Assembly (NCBI GenBank): GCA_029062005.1 | Contig: JAIDQZ010000018.1 | Coordinates: forward strand, 1-64,000 | DNA length: 64,000 bases | Source of the DNA: Muribaculaceae bacterium | GTDB lineage: Bacteria > Bacteroidota > Bacteroidia > Bacteroidales > Muribaculaceae | Direction of reading: 5' to 3' | Part shown: positions 53,301-62,318 of the stretch, in pieces | Numbering within the stretch: position 1 is the stretch's first letter | Layout: each line of letters starts with the position of its first letter | Notes under the pieces: generated by a model | What the model was told of the DNA's origin: nothing | Databases searched by the model: none | The model's input: the letters and a program-made list of their open reading frames with translations, nothing else | Made by a program: the position numbers and the translations under genes

Positions 53301-54097
53301 TGAAAGACCTTAAAGTTTGCCTGTATCCACAGGAAATAATATGGAATGACAAGGAGCGTAACCTCGCCAATCTTGAAGAAGCGTTGATCAGGATGCATCC
53401 TGCCACTGATCTTATGATCATACCAGAGACTTTCTCCACCGGATGCCCTTACGGTGACAAGGAAAGTGTTCGGGAATTGACGGAGCGCAATTCCGGTGCT
53501 ACGGTGGAGAGGCTTAAACTACTTGCCCGTCAATATCATGTGGCTATAGCAGGAAGTTACCTTGCTGATACAGGTGGTCTTCTTGCCAACCGGGCATTCT
53601 TTATTGAGCCGAACGGCGAAGAATATTTCAGCGACAAGAGGCATCTATTCAGCATGGCAGGAGAGGACAGACTTCTTTCGCCCGGACATAAACGTCTGAA
53701 AGTAAGATACCGTGGATGGGAGATTGCAATGGTTGTATGTTATGATGTGCGGTTTCCGGTATGGTGTCGCAATGTCGGTAATGAATATGACCTTCTTATT
53801 GCTGTCGCCAACTGGCCTAAGGCAAGGGTGGAGGCCTGGAAAAAACTCCTTATGGCCCGGGCAATAGAAAACGAAGCATATGTCTGTGGAGTCGATTGCA
53901 AGGGAAAGGATATTAAAGATATAGAGTATGATGGCACATCGCTTGCCATAGACTTCAAGGGAAACGATATATCCATTTCTGATCCGGACGGTGGAGACCT
54001 TGTCTATGCGACTCTTTCACTTGAGAAGCTTAATAGCTTCCGTGAAAAGTTTCCTGCTTACAAAGATGCTGACAAATTCAATATAATCACAGACTAA
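53300..54097 (+). CDS. Omega-amidase, nitrilase superfamily (YafV-like)
   Basis: A 265-residue carbon-nitrogen hydrolase with the Glu-Lys-Cys triad in IPETFSTG, DKRHLFSMAGE and VVCYDVRFPVW. The FSMAGED segment is typical of omega-amidases, which deaminate ketoglutaramate or ketosuccinamate in metabolite repair. I start at ATG 53300, which overlaps the acyltransferase stop; a longer frame from 53258 lies within that gene. Distinct from the N-carbamoylputrescine amidase at 58144. Confidence 0.87.
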   Translation: MKDLKVCLYPQEIIWNDKERNLANLEEALIRMHPATDLMIIPETFSTGCPYGDKESVRELTERNSGATVERLKLLARQYHVAIAGSYLADTGGLLANRAFFIEPNGEEYFSDKRHLFSMAGEDRLLSPGHKRLKVRYRGWEIAMVVCYDVRFPVWCRNVGNEYDLLIAVANWPKARVEAWKKLLMARAIENEAYVCGVDCKGKDIKDIEYDGTSLAIDFKGNDISISDPDGGDLVYATLSLEKLNSFREKFPAYKDADKFNIITD

Positions 54098-54104
54098 TTA
54101 AATA

Positions 54105-54131
54105 AATCGCCTCTCCGGAGACGATTTTTTT
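54105..54131 (+). terminator. Terminator after the omega-amidase gene
   Basis: AATCGCCTC-TCCG-GAGACGATT with a run of seven T, eight bases after the stop codon. Confidence 0.7.
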
Positions 54132-54211
54132 ATTAGCCTTCTTTTTATGAGTCGGATCCTTAATTTAAATACATTATTTTATAACCCTAAGCCTGTTTTA
54201 TGTCAATTTAC

Positions 54212-54243
54212 TTGCCGATATTGATATTTTTATTTAAGTTTGC
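54212..54243 (+). promoter_or_regulatory. Promoter of the TlpA-like gene
   Basis: TTG (54212-54214) and perfect TAAGTTTGC (54235-54243), 20 bp apart, 33 bp from the start codon. Confidence 0.7.
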
Positions 54244-54276
54244 AATGAAATTCACTATATCAATTAGACAGACAAT

Positions 54277-55017
54277 ATGAGGAAAATATTTATTGCATTC
54301 ATTCTTCTTTTGATATATGCTACTCTGAATGCGCAAGAAAAATCCAAGTCGGAGAAATTATATTTAATAGATGGATATTTCTTTAAGGAATGTCCTGTTG
54401 ATATCAGTTCCATAAAAGGAGGGATGTCTATAGAAACAGCTGATGGAATAAAGGCAATCGGATTACTGATCAAAGAACCGATCAGTGAAGAGTTAAAACA
54501 AAAAGCAATCTCCAAGGATCAGATTTTTGAAGCAGACATACTGCTTGATATGTATAATGAAAGCGCTTATCAAATGAGTAAGAGTCCCCTTCCAGATGAA
54601 GAAAAATTGAAAGAAGGTGATAAGTTTCCTACTTTTACTGCAACAGATATCGATGGAAAAATCTGGACTGACACCGATATAGAAGGAAAGGTGATGGTGT
54701 TGAATTGCTGGTTTACAGGATGCAAACCATGCCGGGCAGAAATGCCGGAATTATCACAATGGAAGGAAGAGATGCCTGACGTCATGTTCTTCTCATCCAC
54801 ATATGAGAAAGGAGAGACGGCACGTCCCGTTTTAGAAAAAAACGGTTTTAACTGGATTCCAATTGTAAATGACACTCAGTTTAAAGAATATGTCGGAAAG
54901 GAAGGATACCCGTTGACAATAGTAGTTGATAAATATGGTAAAATAGCGCATATAGAAAGAGGCACTTCCCCTGAACAACGGGAAAACATAAAGAAGACCA
55001 TCTATTCCATTCGATAA
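54277..55017 (+). CDS. TlpA-like periplasmic thiol-disulfide protein
   Basis: A 246-residue exported protein (signal peptide 1-19, ending TLNAQ). Residues about 20-105 are a small N-terminal region without clear family. Residues about 110-246 are an AhpC/TSA-type thioredoxin fold with the redox motif FTGCKPCRAEMPEL and the cis-proline in EGYPLTIVVD. It would reduce or isomerise disulfides in the periplasm. The gene is monocistronic. Confidence 0.85.
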   Translation: MRKIFIAFILLLIYATLNAQEKSKSEKLYLIDGYFFKECPVDISSIKGGMSIETADGIKAIGLLIKEPISEELKQKAISKDQIFEADILLDMYNESAYQMSKSPLPDEEKLKEGDKFPTFTATDIDGKIWTDTDIEGKVMVLNCWFTGCKPCRAEMPELSQWKEEMPDVMFFSSTYEKGETARPVLEKNGFNWIPIVNDTQFKEYVGKEGYPLTIVVDKYGKIAHIERGTSPEQRENIKKTIYSIR

Positions 55018-55205
55018 TATTGCAGACGCTGATTGCCTTATAAGTATATTAATATTATGCGCCGGTATGAACCAAATGTGGTTGTAGTGTGTTTAAATAT
55101 TGTAAAAACAGTAAAAAATTATTCCTCCGTCTTTTAGTCTGCATAATTATGGATTAAGACTTAAGGCGCAAGAGTAATAAAGACATTAATCTTAAAAAAT
55201 AAATT

Positions 55206-55502
55206 ATGGAAACATTCGAAGAAATAATCCAATCTCCTACACCTGTACTGGTAGACTTTTTCGCAACATGGTGCGGTCCATGCCGTATGATGCACCCGAT
55301 TCTTGAAGAACTTCATGAAAAAATGGGCGATAAAGTACGTATAATCAAAATAGATATAGACAAAAATGAGCAGTTAGCTGCTAAATATGTAGTGCAATCA
55401 GTGCCCACATTGATGATCTTCAAGAACAACAAGCTTGAATGGCGTGGTGCAGGAGTTCACTCCGCAGCAGACCTTGAGAGACTGCTTGAAGCATATCTTT
55501 AA
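55206..55502 (+). CDS. trxA: Thioredoxin
   Basis: A 98-residue cytoplasmic thioredoxin with WCGPC at 22-26 and the cis-proline in VQSVPTLMIF. Its monocistronic arrangement and a strong terminator fit a housekeeping thioredoxin. Bacteroidota often carry several, so the symbol is functional rather than strict orthology. The 188-bp upstream region contains no perfect -7 box. Confidence 0.9.
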   Translation: METFEEIIQSPTPVLVDFFATWCGPCRMMHPILEELHEKMGDKVRIIKIDIDKNEQLAAKYVVQSVPTLMIFKNNKLEWRGAGVHSAADLERLLEAYL

Positions 55503-55564
55503 TTAAACAGGTGCATAATACCGCATAATTAAACGATGGTTTAATCTGCCCAAAATATGTCATA

Positions 55565-55600
55565 AAAAATCCCGGACCGTTGAAGTGGTTCGGGATTTTT
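55565..55600 (+). terminator. Terminator after thioredoxin
   Basis: AAAAATCCCGGACC (55565-55578) pairs with GGTTCGGGATTTTT (55587-55600), with one G-U pair; T-rich on the 3' side and usable in both directions. Confidence 0.85.
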
Positions 55601-55698
55601 TATAATTGCCTGCAATAGAACTTCTCAGGCGAATCGTATTATTCCGTATTACTCAAAAATTATGTATCTTTGAGGATACATCAAGGATGAATCATTCA

Positions 55699-57306
55699 TT
55701 ATTTAAATGAGTCAGGAAGATCATTCTCGTACAGGATCGTATCACCTGAAGAGAGGATTTTTGAAAGAAGCAGCTGAGAGTCGGCAAATGAGTCTACTAT
55801 ATGTAGGTTTTTCTCATCGAAGCCGGTAGATAGAATACCGTCGACGAGCGCATTCCTATTATATGCCCCAACGATGATCGCCACATCAAGTTTATTACCA
55901 ATCTGCTTACCGAGTTCACGGTTAAGATTCTCCTGTTCACTTCCTAGTTCAATCATACCAGGAGTAACGATTATCCGTTTTCCTTCTTTGAACTGAGAAA
56001 GTACGTCAACAGCCATTCTTGATCCCGCAGGATTTGAGTTGAATGCATCATCTATGATCGTAACACCACCGGGAGTCCGCTTTACGCTCAGTCTGTGCTC
56101 AACCTGTTCGATTGATGCTACACCACGGCGAATTTCATCATGGGAAAGCCCGAGCTGAAGAGCAACTATCACTGCTGACACAAGATTAGATATATTGCAT
56201 TCTCCGATTAGCCGTGTGTGAAGAGCAATGCTTGTACCATCATCACCTACTACTGTGAAATCCGTGCCTTCAGGCGTGTATATGATATCCTCTGCCCTGT
56301 AGTCACATCCGGAAGAGGAAGACACGCCATAACGGATTACCTTGACATTGTCTACGCTACGGTTGGCACACCATTCAAAATCATTGTTGATTACACCTAT
56401 TCCATCATACGGAAGAGCGTCTATGAGTTCAAATTTTGTCTTCTGAACGTTTTCCATGCTCTTGAAAGATTCAAGATGCATCGGACCGACAGCCGTAACT
56501 ATACCAATCTGAGGATGAACCATATCGCAGATTTCCTTAATATCGCCGACCTGCTTGGCTCCCATTTCACATATGAACACCTCATTATACGGCTTCATCA
56601 TCTCTCGCACTGTACGGATGACTCCCATCGGGGTATTATAGCTGCCGGGAGTCATAAGCACATCATAACGCTCAGACAAAATACGCTGCAGATAATGCTT
56701 CGTTGAAGTCTTTCCATAACTTCCGGTAATTCCGACAATCTTGAGATCGGGCATGTTTTCGAGTATCGACACCGCTTCATTGCGGTATCGCGCATTGATT
56801 GATGACTCAACAGGTTTAAGAATCCATACGGCTAAAATAGCGATAGCCCATGAAAAAATACACAGAAACAGGATAATACCAAGACTAAGCTGTCCACCTG
56901 TGTAATATAGGAAGGCATCGCTACCTCCACGTCCGACAGTAAGAATCACTGAAAGGGATACTGCTATAGAGATTATCACGCAAACACTATAAATCCTCTT
57001 CACACGCGGAGTGAAAACAAGGGGCTTCTTGAATTTCTTGCGAAGCATCAAAACAGACTGTACGCAACATGTACATGCCACAATAATCGCATTGATGGCA
57101 GGAGTCAGGAGGGTAGAAAACAGAAGAAACAAGACACCGACATTGACCATGCGCGATGCTGATGAAATGTCACCCGAACGGTTGAGCCATTTCCAATAGC
57201 GGTCGATGCGATAACTGTTTTGTTGAAGCATGTGAATATCGTGACGGAAATTCAAAAGCATGTATATTCCGCAGATCACGAGGATAATAATTGCAAAAGA
57301 GTTCAC
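55699..57306 (-). CDS. Membrane-anchored Mur ligase family protein (MurF-like)
   Basis: A 535-residue protein with about five predicted membrane helices (roughly 3-20, 50-68, 68-87, 104-124 and 140-162), followed by a complete Mur-type ligase. The ATP loop GITGSYGKTSTKHYL is at about 192, then CEMGAK, GPMHLESF and DDAFNSNPAG. The C-terminal ligase domain ends at the stop. Closest in pattern to MurF (D-Ala-D-Ala adding), but normal MurF is soluble, so this is probably a second, membrane-bound ligase for wall or glycan precursors. It is the last gene of the unit aguA-aguB-hydrolase-ligase, after a 59-bp leader almost free of G. Confidence 0.8.
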   Translation of the reverse strand: MNSFAIIILVICGIYMLLNFRHDIHMLQQNSYRIDRYWKWLNRSGDISSASRMVNVGVLFLLFSTLLTPAINAIIVACTCCVQSVLMLRKKFKKPLVFTPRVKRIYSVCVIISIAVSLSVILTVGRGGSDAFLYYTGGQLSLGIILFLCIFSWAIAILAVWILKPVESSINARYRNEAVSILENMPDLKIVGITGSYGKTSTKHYLQRILSERYDVLMTPGSYNTPMGVIRTVREMMKPYNEVFICEMGAKQVGDIKEICDMVHPQIGIVTAVGPMHLESFKSMENVQKTKFELIDALPYDGIGVINNDFEWCANRSVDNVKVIRYGVSSSSGCDYRAEDIIYTPEGTDFTVVGDDGTSIALHTRLIGECNISNLVSAVIVALQLGLSHDEIRRGVASIEQVEHRLSVKRTPGGVTIIDDAFNSNPAGSRMAVDVLSQFKEGKRIIVTPGMIELGSEQENLNRELGKQIGNKLDVAIIVGAYNRNALVDGILSTGFDEKNLHIVDSFADSQLLLSKILSSGDTILYENDLPDSFK

Positions 57307-57365
57307 TTTTATTGGGGTTGTTAAGTTGTTGGTTGTTGAGTTGTGTGGTGGTGGATACGGCAGGA

Positions 57366-58133
57366 TCAGAGGGAAAAAAAGGAGGTGACGGCGGCACGGA
57401 ATCCAAATGGATTGTCAAGAAACGAATAGTGTCCGCAACCGGGAAAAGAGACAAGTCCTGAGTCGGGAATCAGACGTTTCATCGTCACTGCATCTGAAAG
57501 AGGTGTCGCTGTATCATCTTCTCCCCATATCAAGAGCGTAGGGGCCTTAATTGATGGCATTACATGTTTCAAGTCTTCATTGACGCATTTGCTCATTACA
57601 GCACGCATCATAGGAGAGGAATTTCGATAATCGGCAGATCCTTTCTTGCCACGCATACGCTCCACTGCTTCCGATCCTTTCTTCTTTCCAAGAATGAGCA
57701 ACAATGTTTTTTTTATGGCTTTGAATGAATAAACCTTCCAATAATAAGAAAGACTTCTTTTAGGCTTTATACCAGCAGCATCCACGAGAAGCACCTTGTC
57801 TACATCTCCTCTTGAACTGAGAAGAATGCTTATTCTTCCCCCGAAGGAGTGTCCTACAAGAGAAGGACGATGAAGTCCGAGGAGTGAGATAAATTTCTCC
57901 ATCATTGCCGTGAAATCCTCCACACCCCATACAGCAGGAGGTTCGGTACTTCCGCCATGACCGGGTAGGTCGACATTAAGCACCCTCATCTTTCCAATAA
58001 ATAGATTCTCTATCGAAGCGACGGTATCGACATTACATCCCCAGCCATGCATAATTATCACAGGCTTGAGATTTTCTTCGCCCGAATCACGATAGTGAAG
58101 ATTGACTCCGTCGATATCTATTGTCCTGTCCAT
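57366..58133 (-). CDS. Alpha/beta hydrolase
   Basis: A 255-residue soluble hydrolase with MHGWGCN (oxyanion), VGHSFGGRIS (nucleophile serine), WGEDDTATP (aspartate) and GCGHYSFLDNP (histidine). The substrate is not predictable. It begins 10 bp after aguB and is followed by the Mur ligase gene. Pairs of such a hydrolase with a membrane Mur ligase recur in other bacteria as far as I recall, which favours a wall-related role over polyamine chemistry. Confidence 0.82.
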   Translation of the reverse strand: MDRTIDIDGVNLHYRDSGEENLKPVIIMHGWGCNVDTVASIENLFIGKMRVLNVDLPGHGGSTEPPAVWGVEDFTAMMEKFISLLGLHRPSLVGHSFGGRISILLSSRGDVDKVLLVDAAGIKPKRSLSYYWKVYSFKAIKKTLLLILGKKKGSEAVERMRGKKGSADYRNSSPMMRAVMSKCVNEDLKHVMPSIKAPTLLIWGEDDTATPLSDAVTMKRLIPDSGLVSFPGCGHYSFLDNPFGFRAAVTSFFSL

Positions 58134-58143
58134 ATCAACTACA

Positions 58144-59034
58144 TTATTTCAGGAATCTTTTCGTAAGATCTCCATATGCATCTATTCGCCTGTCACGTAA
58201 AAATGGCCACCACTGTCTGACATTTTCAGAACGCATCAGATCTACGTTCACCACCTCTTCAGCCGACTTGTCATCCGGTGCGAGATACAGAAATTCACCT
58301 TGAGGACCGGTAACGAAACTTGAACCCCAGAAATCTATCCCTGAAGTGACATCTGACATGTCTTCCTCAAAACCTACACGATTGACACTGACAACCGGAA
58401 GCCCGTTGGCGACCGCATGTGCGCGCTGAATTGTGATCCAGGCTTCACGCTGGCGCTGTTTCTCATCTTCGGGATCATCCGGATTCCAACCTATGGCAGT
58501 GGGATAAATAAGGATATCGGCATTGTCAAGAGCCATAAGACGTGCAGCCTCAGGATACCATTGATCCCAACATACGAGCACGCCAAGTCTTCCTACCGAG
58601 GTCTCGATCGGGTGGAAACCCAAATCTCCGGGAGTAAAATAGAATTTCTCATAAAACCCGGGATCATCCGGTATATGCATTTTACGGTATCTTCCGGCGA
58701 CACTTCCGTCAGAGTCAAACACCACAGCGGTATTGTGATAGAGTCCGGATGCACGCCGCTCGAAGCTGCTTGCCACGAGCACCACTCCATTTTCACGAGC
58801 AGCCTCTGAATATACATCAAAAAACTCTCCGGGATGCGGCTCTGCATAGCGAAAATGCTCTACATCTTCACATTGGCAGAAATACAGTGAGTCATGAAGT
58901 TCTGACATGACCACCAGATCCGCTCCTTCTTCTGCAAGAGAACGGATCGCAGCAAGATTGCGCTGGCGATTTTTAGCTACATCTTCGGTGAAAGTATGCT
59001 GTATGATTCCGACTTTAATATTATTCTGTTTCAT
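58144..59034 (-). CDS. aguB: N-carbamoylputrescine amidase
   Basis: A 296-residue nitrilase-superfamily enzyme hydrolysing N-carbamoylputrescine to putrescine, CO2 and ammonia. The triad is in MSELHDSLYFCQ (Glu), RYRKMHIPDDP (Lys) and VLVCWDQWYPE (Cys). The sequence DDPGFYEKFYFTPGDLGF and the C-terminal RQWWPFLRDRRIDAY are characteristic of AguB. It lies 14 bp after aguA, completing the agmatine route. Confidence 0.94.
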   Translation of the reverse strand: MKQNNIKVGIIQHTFTEDVAKNRQRNLAAIRSLAEEGADLVVMSELHDSLYFCQCEDVEHFRYAEPHPGEFFDVYSEAARENGVVLVASSFERRASGLYHNTAVVFDSDGSVAGRYRKMHIPDDPGFYEKFYFTPGDLGFHPIETSVGRLGVLVCWDQWYPEAARLMALDNADILIYPTAIGWNPDDPEDEKQRQREAWITIQRAHAVANGLPVVSVNRVGFEEDMSDVTSGIDFWGSSFVTGPQGEFLYLAPDDKSAEEVVNVDLMRSENVRQWWPFLRDRRIDAYGDLTKRFLK

Positions 59035-59048
59035 CTCAATCAGTTATA

Positions 59049-60083
59049 TCAAACCTTTAAAATTCCCGTCGGTATCTGCATCGTAGCGCAATGCAATGAT
59101 CCGTGTTGTTGAAGAAGAGTTCTGCAATCCATTCCAACTACCTTGTGATTCGGATACGCTATGCATATGCTCCGCATAGCAAGTTCATCCTTATCCGGAC
59201 AGCCATATGTAGGCATGAATATAACTCCGTTTGCTACAAGATAATTGGCATATGTGGCGGGAAGACGCTGTCCATCATCATCATATACAGGATCGGGCAG
59301 TGGAAGCTCCACAAGATTATATGGATTGCCTTCAAGTGTGCGAAAAAGTGTCAGCTGCGCACGCATGGCAAGAAGTTCTTCAAACATGGGATCGTCGAAA
59401 TTTCTGGTTCCCGTGAATACTATAGTGTCATCAGGGGCGAGGCGTGCAAGAGTGTCTATATGGGAATCGGTATCATCGCCCTCAAGGGCTCCGTGATCAA
59501 GCCACAAAACATGCTCTGCTCCGAGACGATCGAGAAGTTCCCTGTTTAGCTCGGCCTTTGTCATTCCTCCGTTTCTGTTTGGACTCATTAGGCATCGTGA
59601 TGTAGTCATCACCGTGCCGTTTCCGTCAGACTCGACCGAACCGCCTTCAAGAATAAAATCTCGTTCATTGCGATAGACAAGCGGCAATATATTACCTTTC
59701 TTTTCGAGAGAAAGATTCACAAGATTGTCCTTGTCCGCTGCAAATTTGAGTCCCCACGCATTGAATCCGAAATCAAGAGCCCGTAAACGCTCGTTTCTGA
59801 CAACCGAAATAATTCCATAGTCGCGAGTCCAGGTATCGTTATATTCCACAAGAATATAGGATATGAGATTCTGATCTGCATCATGCATTATATCCTTTGC
59901 CTCCGCAACATCATTGCATAAAAGAATCACCTTGATTCCCTCTCCTGTGATTGCCTTTACGAGACGCACGTATTGATCGACTGCTTCTGAAAGAATATAG
60001 TTCCAGTCAGTGTCTTTATTCGGCAACGCAAGCAAGATATATTCCACGGGTTCCCACTCCGCAATAAATCTGATATCTGACAT
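59049..60083 (-). CDS. aguA: Agmatine deiminase
   Basis: A 344-residue enzyme of the guanidino-group modifying family converting agmatine to N-carbamoylputrescine. Landmarks are AEWEPVEYILLALP, NDTWTRDYG, the DFILEGGSVESDGNGT block, WLDHGALEGDDTDSHIDT and the catalytic cysteine in GSLHCATMQIP. I start at ATG 60083 (MSDIRFIAEW); the eight-residue extension to 60107 begins with TTG close to the predicted transcription start. Together with aguB this makes putrescine from arginine-derived agmatine. The arginine decarboxylase is not in the window. Confidence 0.94.
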   Translation of the reverse strand: MSDIRFIAEWEPVEYILLALPNKDTDWNYILSEAVDQYVRLVKAITGEGIKVILLCNDVAEAKDIMHDADQNLISYILVEYNDTWTRDYGIISVVRNERLRALDFGFNAWGLKFAADKDNLVNLSLEKKGNILPLVYRNERDFILEGGSVESDGNGTVMTTSRCLMSPNRNGGMTKAELNRELLDRLGAEHVLWLDHGALEGDDTDSHIDTLARLAPDDTIVFTGTRNFDDPMFEELLAMRAQLTLFRTLEGNPYNLVELPLPDPVYDDDGQRLPATYANYLVANGVIFMPTYGCPDKDELAMRSICIAYPNHKVVGMDCRTLLQQHGSLHCATMQIPTGILKV

Positions 60084-60122
60084 TTCAAAAATGGTTTCAT
60101 CCCACAAGGGATATTAGTCTTA

Positions 60123-60130
60123 CAAAATTA
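60123..60130 (-). promoter_or_regulatory. -7 box of the aguA operon
   Basis: Perfect TAATTTTG on the minus strand, 39 bp before the aguA ATG; supports the start at 60083. Confidence 0.55.
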
Positions 60131-60174
60131 TAAAAAATCTTTGAGTATATATCCTTATATTGGGCTTTTTTTGC

Positions 60175-60182
60175 TAAATTTG
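60175..60182 (+). promoter_or_regulatory. -7 box of the DUF1599 gene
   Basis: Perfect TAAATTTG, 23 bp before the start codon; no TTTG at the standard distance. Confidence 0.55.
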
Positions 60183-60205
60183 TGGAATAAATTATTAGAC
60201 AGTTT

Positions 60206-60757
60206 ATGAAACAGCATAATACAGCGCAAGAATTTGCAGAAGCGAAGAAAGAATGCCGTGATCTTTTTGAGAAGAAACTTTTCGATTATGGCACGTCCTG
60301 GAGAATCATGCGTCCGATGAGCCTTACTGACCAGATAATGATTAAGGCTATGCGGATAAGAAGCATTGAAGAAAAAGGGGTAACTCTCGTTGATGAGGGA
60401 ATAAGACCGGAATTCATAGGAATCGTAAACTATTCCGTGATGGCTCTCATTCAGCTCGAACTTGGTCCCGGAGAGAATCTTGAGCCATCAGCATGCCTTG
60501 CTCTTTATGATGAAAAGCTTAATAGCGCCACACGCCTGATGGAGAATAAGAACCACGACTACGATGAAGCGTGGCGACACATGAGGGTGAGCAGCTTCAC
60601 CGATATAATTCTTCAAAAGCTCATGCGTACTAAAGAGATAGAAGGACATGACGGCAAGACTATAGTGAGCGAGGGAATAGACGCAAATTACATGGATATG
60701 ATAAATTACGCACTTTTTGCTCTCATCAAGACTGCTTCTCCCGTTAACGAAGCATAA
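60206..60757 (+). CDS. DUF1599 protein, tandem repeat of one domain
   Basis: A 183-residue soluble protein made of two copies of the same helical unit. DYGTSWRIMRPMSLTDQI in the first half matches DYDEAWRHMRVSSFTDII in the second, and VDEGIRPEFIGIVNYSVMALI matches VSEGIDANYMDMINYALFALI. DUF1599 has been described as a nucleotide-modification-associated domain; its function in Bacteroidota is not established. The BT_3928-like gene follows at 78 bp, an order I recall from Bacteroides genomes. Confidence 0.85.
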   Translation: MKQHNTAQEFAEAKKECRDLFEKKLFDYGTSWRIMRPMSLTDQIMIKAMRIRSIEEKGVTLVDEGIRPEFIGIVNYSVMALIQLELGPGENLEPSACLALYDEKLNSATRLMENKNHDYDEAWRHMRVSSFTDIILQKLMRTKEIEGHDGKTIVSEGIDANYMDMINYALFALIKTASPVNEA

Positions 60758-60835
60758 TTTTCCAAATTATCCAAGGGTATCTCGCTTCATAAGCTGTTGG
60801 CTACCCTGCACCGCCATACGAATAATTGATCTGAC

Positions 60836-62272
60836 ATGAAGGGGATTGCAAACGACGAGCACGAAAAAAAAGAGTCGGGAGGCACGGAGGTAAGAAAGAC
60901 ACCTCTCGGTATCGAAAAGAAGTTTGACAAGTTTGGCGATTGGCTCGACGACTCATGGGCGGTGCGTAAGGCAACGCCCTGGCTTAACAGATATCCTAAG
61001 TCAATAACAATATTTACATGGCTTATAAGGATAGCCATTGGTGGGATATTCATAGTGTCCGGACTGAGCAAAGGAATAGATCCATGGGGATCGTATTACA
61101 AGATGGTGGAATATTTGACTGCGATGCATATCCCTGTCAATGAACTCGGCAATGCCGTGCTGGCTTTGGTATTCTCGCTTTTCACCGTTGAATTTATAAT
61201 AGGCATTTCTCTCGTGTTCGGATGTTACCGGAAAGCAGCTCCTATTACGGGAGCACTTTTCATGCTTGTAATGCTTCCGCTGACACTATGGATCGCTATA
61301 ACAGATCCGGTTGCAGACTGTGGTTGCTTCGGTGATTTCATTGCTATTTCAAACTGGTCGACTTTTATAAAGAACTGCCTTATTTCCATAGGAATTGTCT
61401 GGCTTCTTAAATTCAATACGAAAACACGATGCCTCATCTCGCCATCGATACAATGGATGGCGACTGTAGTGGCTGCTGCCTATATCGTAATTGTAGGATA
61501 TATAGGCTACTGGCAGCAGCCAACTATAGATTTCAGACAATACAAGATAGGCACGCGTCTGCTTGCGGCTGACGACGAGCCGGAATATGACATGAGATAT
61601 GAGTTCGTCTATGAGAAGGATGGAGAGTACCGGATTGTGGATGAAGACGACGAATTGCCCGATGAATCTGAAGGATGGAAATTTGTAAGACGTGATGAAA
61701 AAGAATTTGTCAGTAACGAACATGCTGACTCTGTGTCTTCATCTGAGGCATCCGATTTCAGAATATGGAGTGAAAACGGCGAGGAGGATGTCACTGATCT
61801 TCTTAGTGGATATGACAGACAGATGATATTGCTTGTGCCTGACATAAGCGAATTGTCGATGGCTACAAGCTGGAAGATCAATAAACTCTATGACATGTCG
61901 AAGGCATCTGACTCAGAATTCTTCGCAGTCGTGGCAGGAAGCGCTAAAGAAATCGAAGAATGGCGTGATCTCTCATCAGGGCAGTATCCTATCTATACTG
62001 CAGATGACACTTCTATCAAGGAACTCGCAAGGGGAAATCCAGCATTGGTAGGTCTTGAAAAAGGAAGGATCATATGGAAATCTTCTCTCAGTGCCCTAAG
62101 ACTCAATGATGACGATATCGATGATACCGAAATAAGCGCCTCGCCTGTAGGAATGACAATGACAGGACAACAGGCATTGATCTATCTTTCCCTTCTGTTA
62201 CTGTCATTTTTAGCTATACTGTGTATATTCTCATCCATACGTTATTGGTATGGTAAAAAAGGGAGCCATTAA
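60836..62272 (+). CDS. BT_3928-like membrane protein (DoxX/MauE domain plus C-terminal domain)
   Basis: A 478-residue protein with four N-terminal membrane helices in a DoxX/MauE arrangement (about 58-200), including the DPVADCGCFGDF motif whose cysteines resemble those of MauE-type redox proteins. A fifth helix is near 210-230. An acidic extracytoplasmic segment (about 240-320), a thioredoxin-like C-terminal domain (QMILLVPDISEL to GLEKGRIIWKS) and a last helix (about 440-465) follow. Disulfide or quinone redox work at the inner membrane is inferred. The gene converges on rodA. Confidence 0.75.
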   Translation: MKGIANDEHEKKESGGTEVRKTPLGIEKKFDKFGDWLDDSWAVRKATPWLNRYPKSITIFTWLIRIAIGGIFIVSGLSKGIDPWGSYYKMVEYLTAMHIPVNELGNAVLALVFSLFTVEFIIGISLVFGCYRKAAPITGALFMLVMLPLTLWIAITDPVADCGCFGDFIAISNWSTFIKNCLISIGIVWLLKFNTKTRCLISPSIQWMATVVAAAYIVIVGYIGYWQQPTIDFRQYKIGTRLLAADDEPEYDMRYEFVYEKDGEYRIVDEDDELPDESEGWKFVRRDEKEFVSNEHADSVSSSEASDFRIWSENGEEDVTDLLSGYDRQMILLVPDISELSMATSWKINKLYDMSKASDSEFFAVVAGSAKEIEEWRDLSSGQYPIYTADDTSIKELARGNPALVGLEKGRIIWKSSLSALRLNDDDIDDTEISASPVGMTMTGQQALIYLSLLLLSFLAILCIFSSIRYWYGKKGSH

Positions 62273-62318
62273 CAGAGAACGTAACTTATGTCCTGTCTCA
62301 AAAAATATGGACCTAAGG

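Noticed and set aside
57307-57365. CRISPR-like or satellite repeat
   Set aside because: The CAAC units are irregular, very short and limited to one leader; no spacer architecture.
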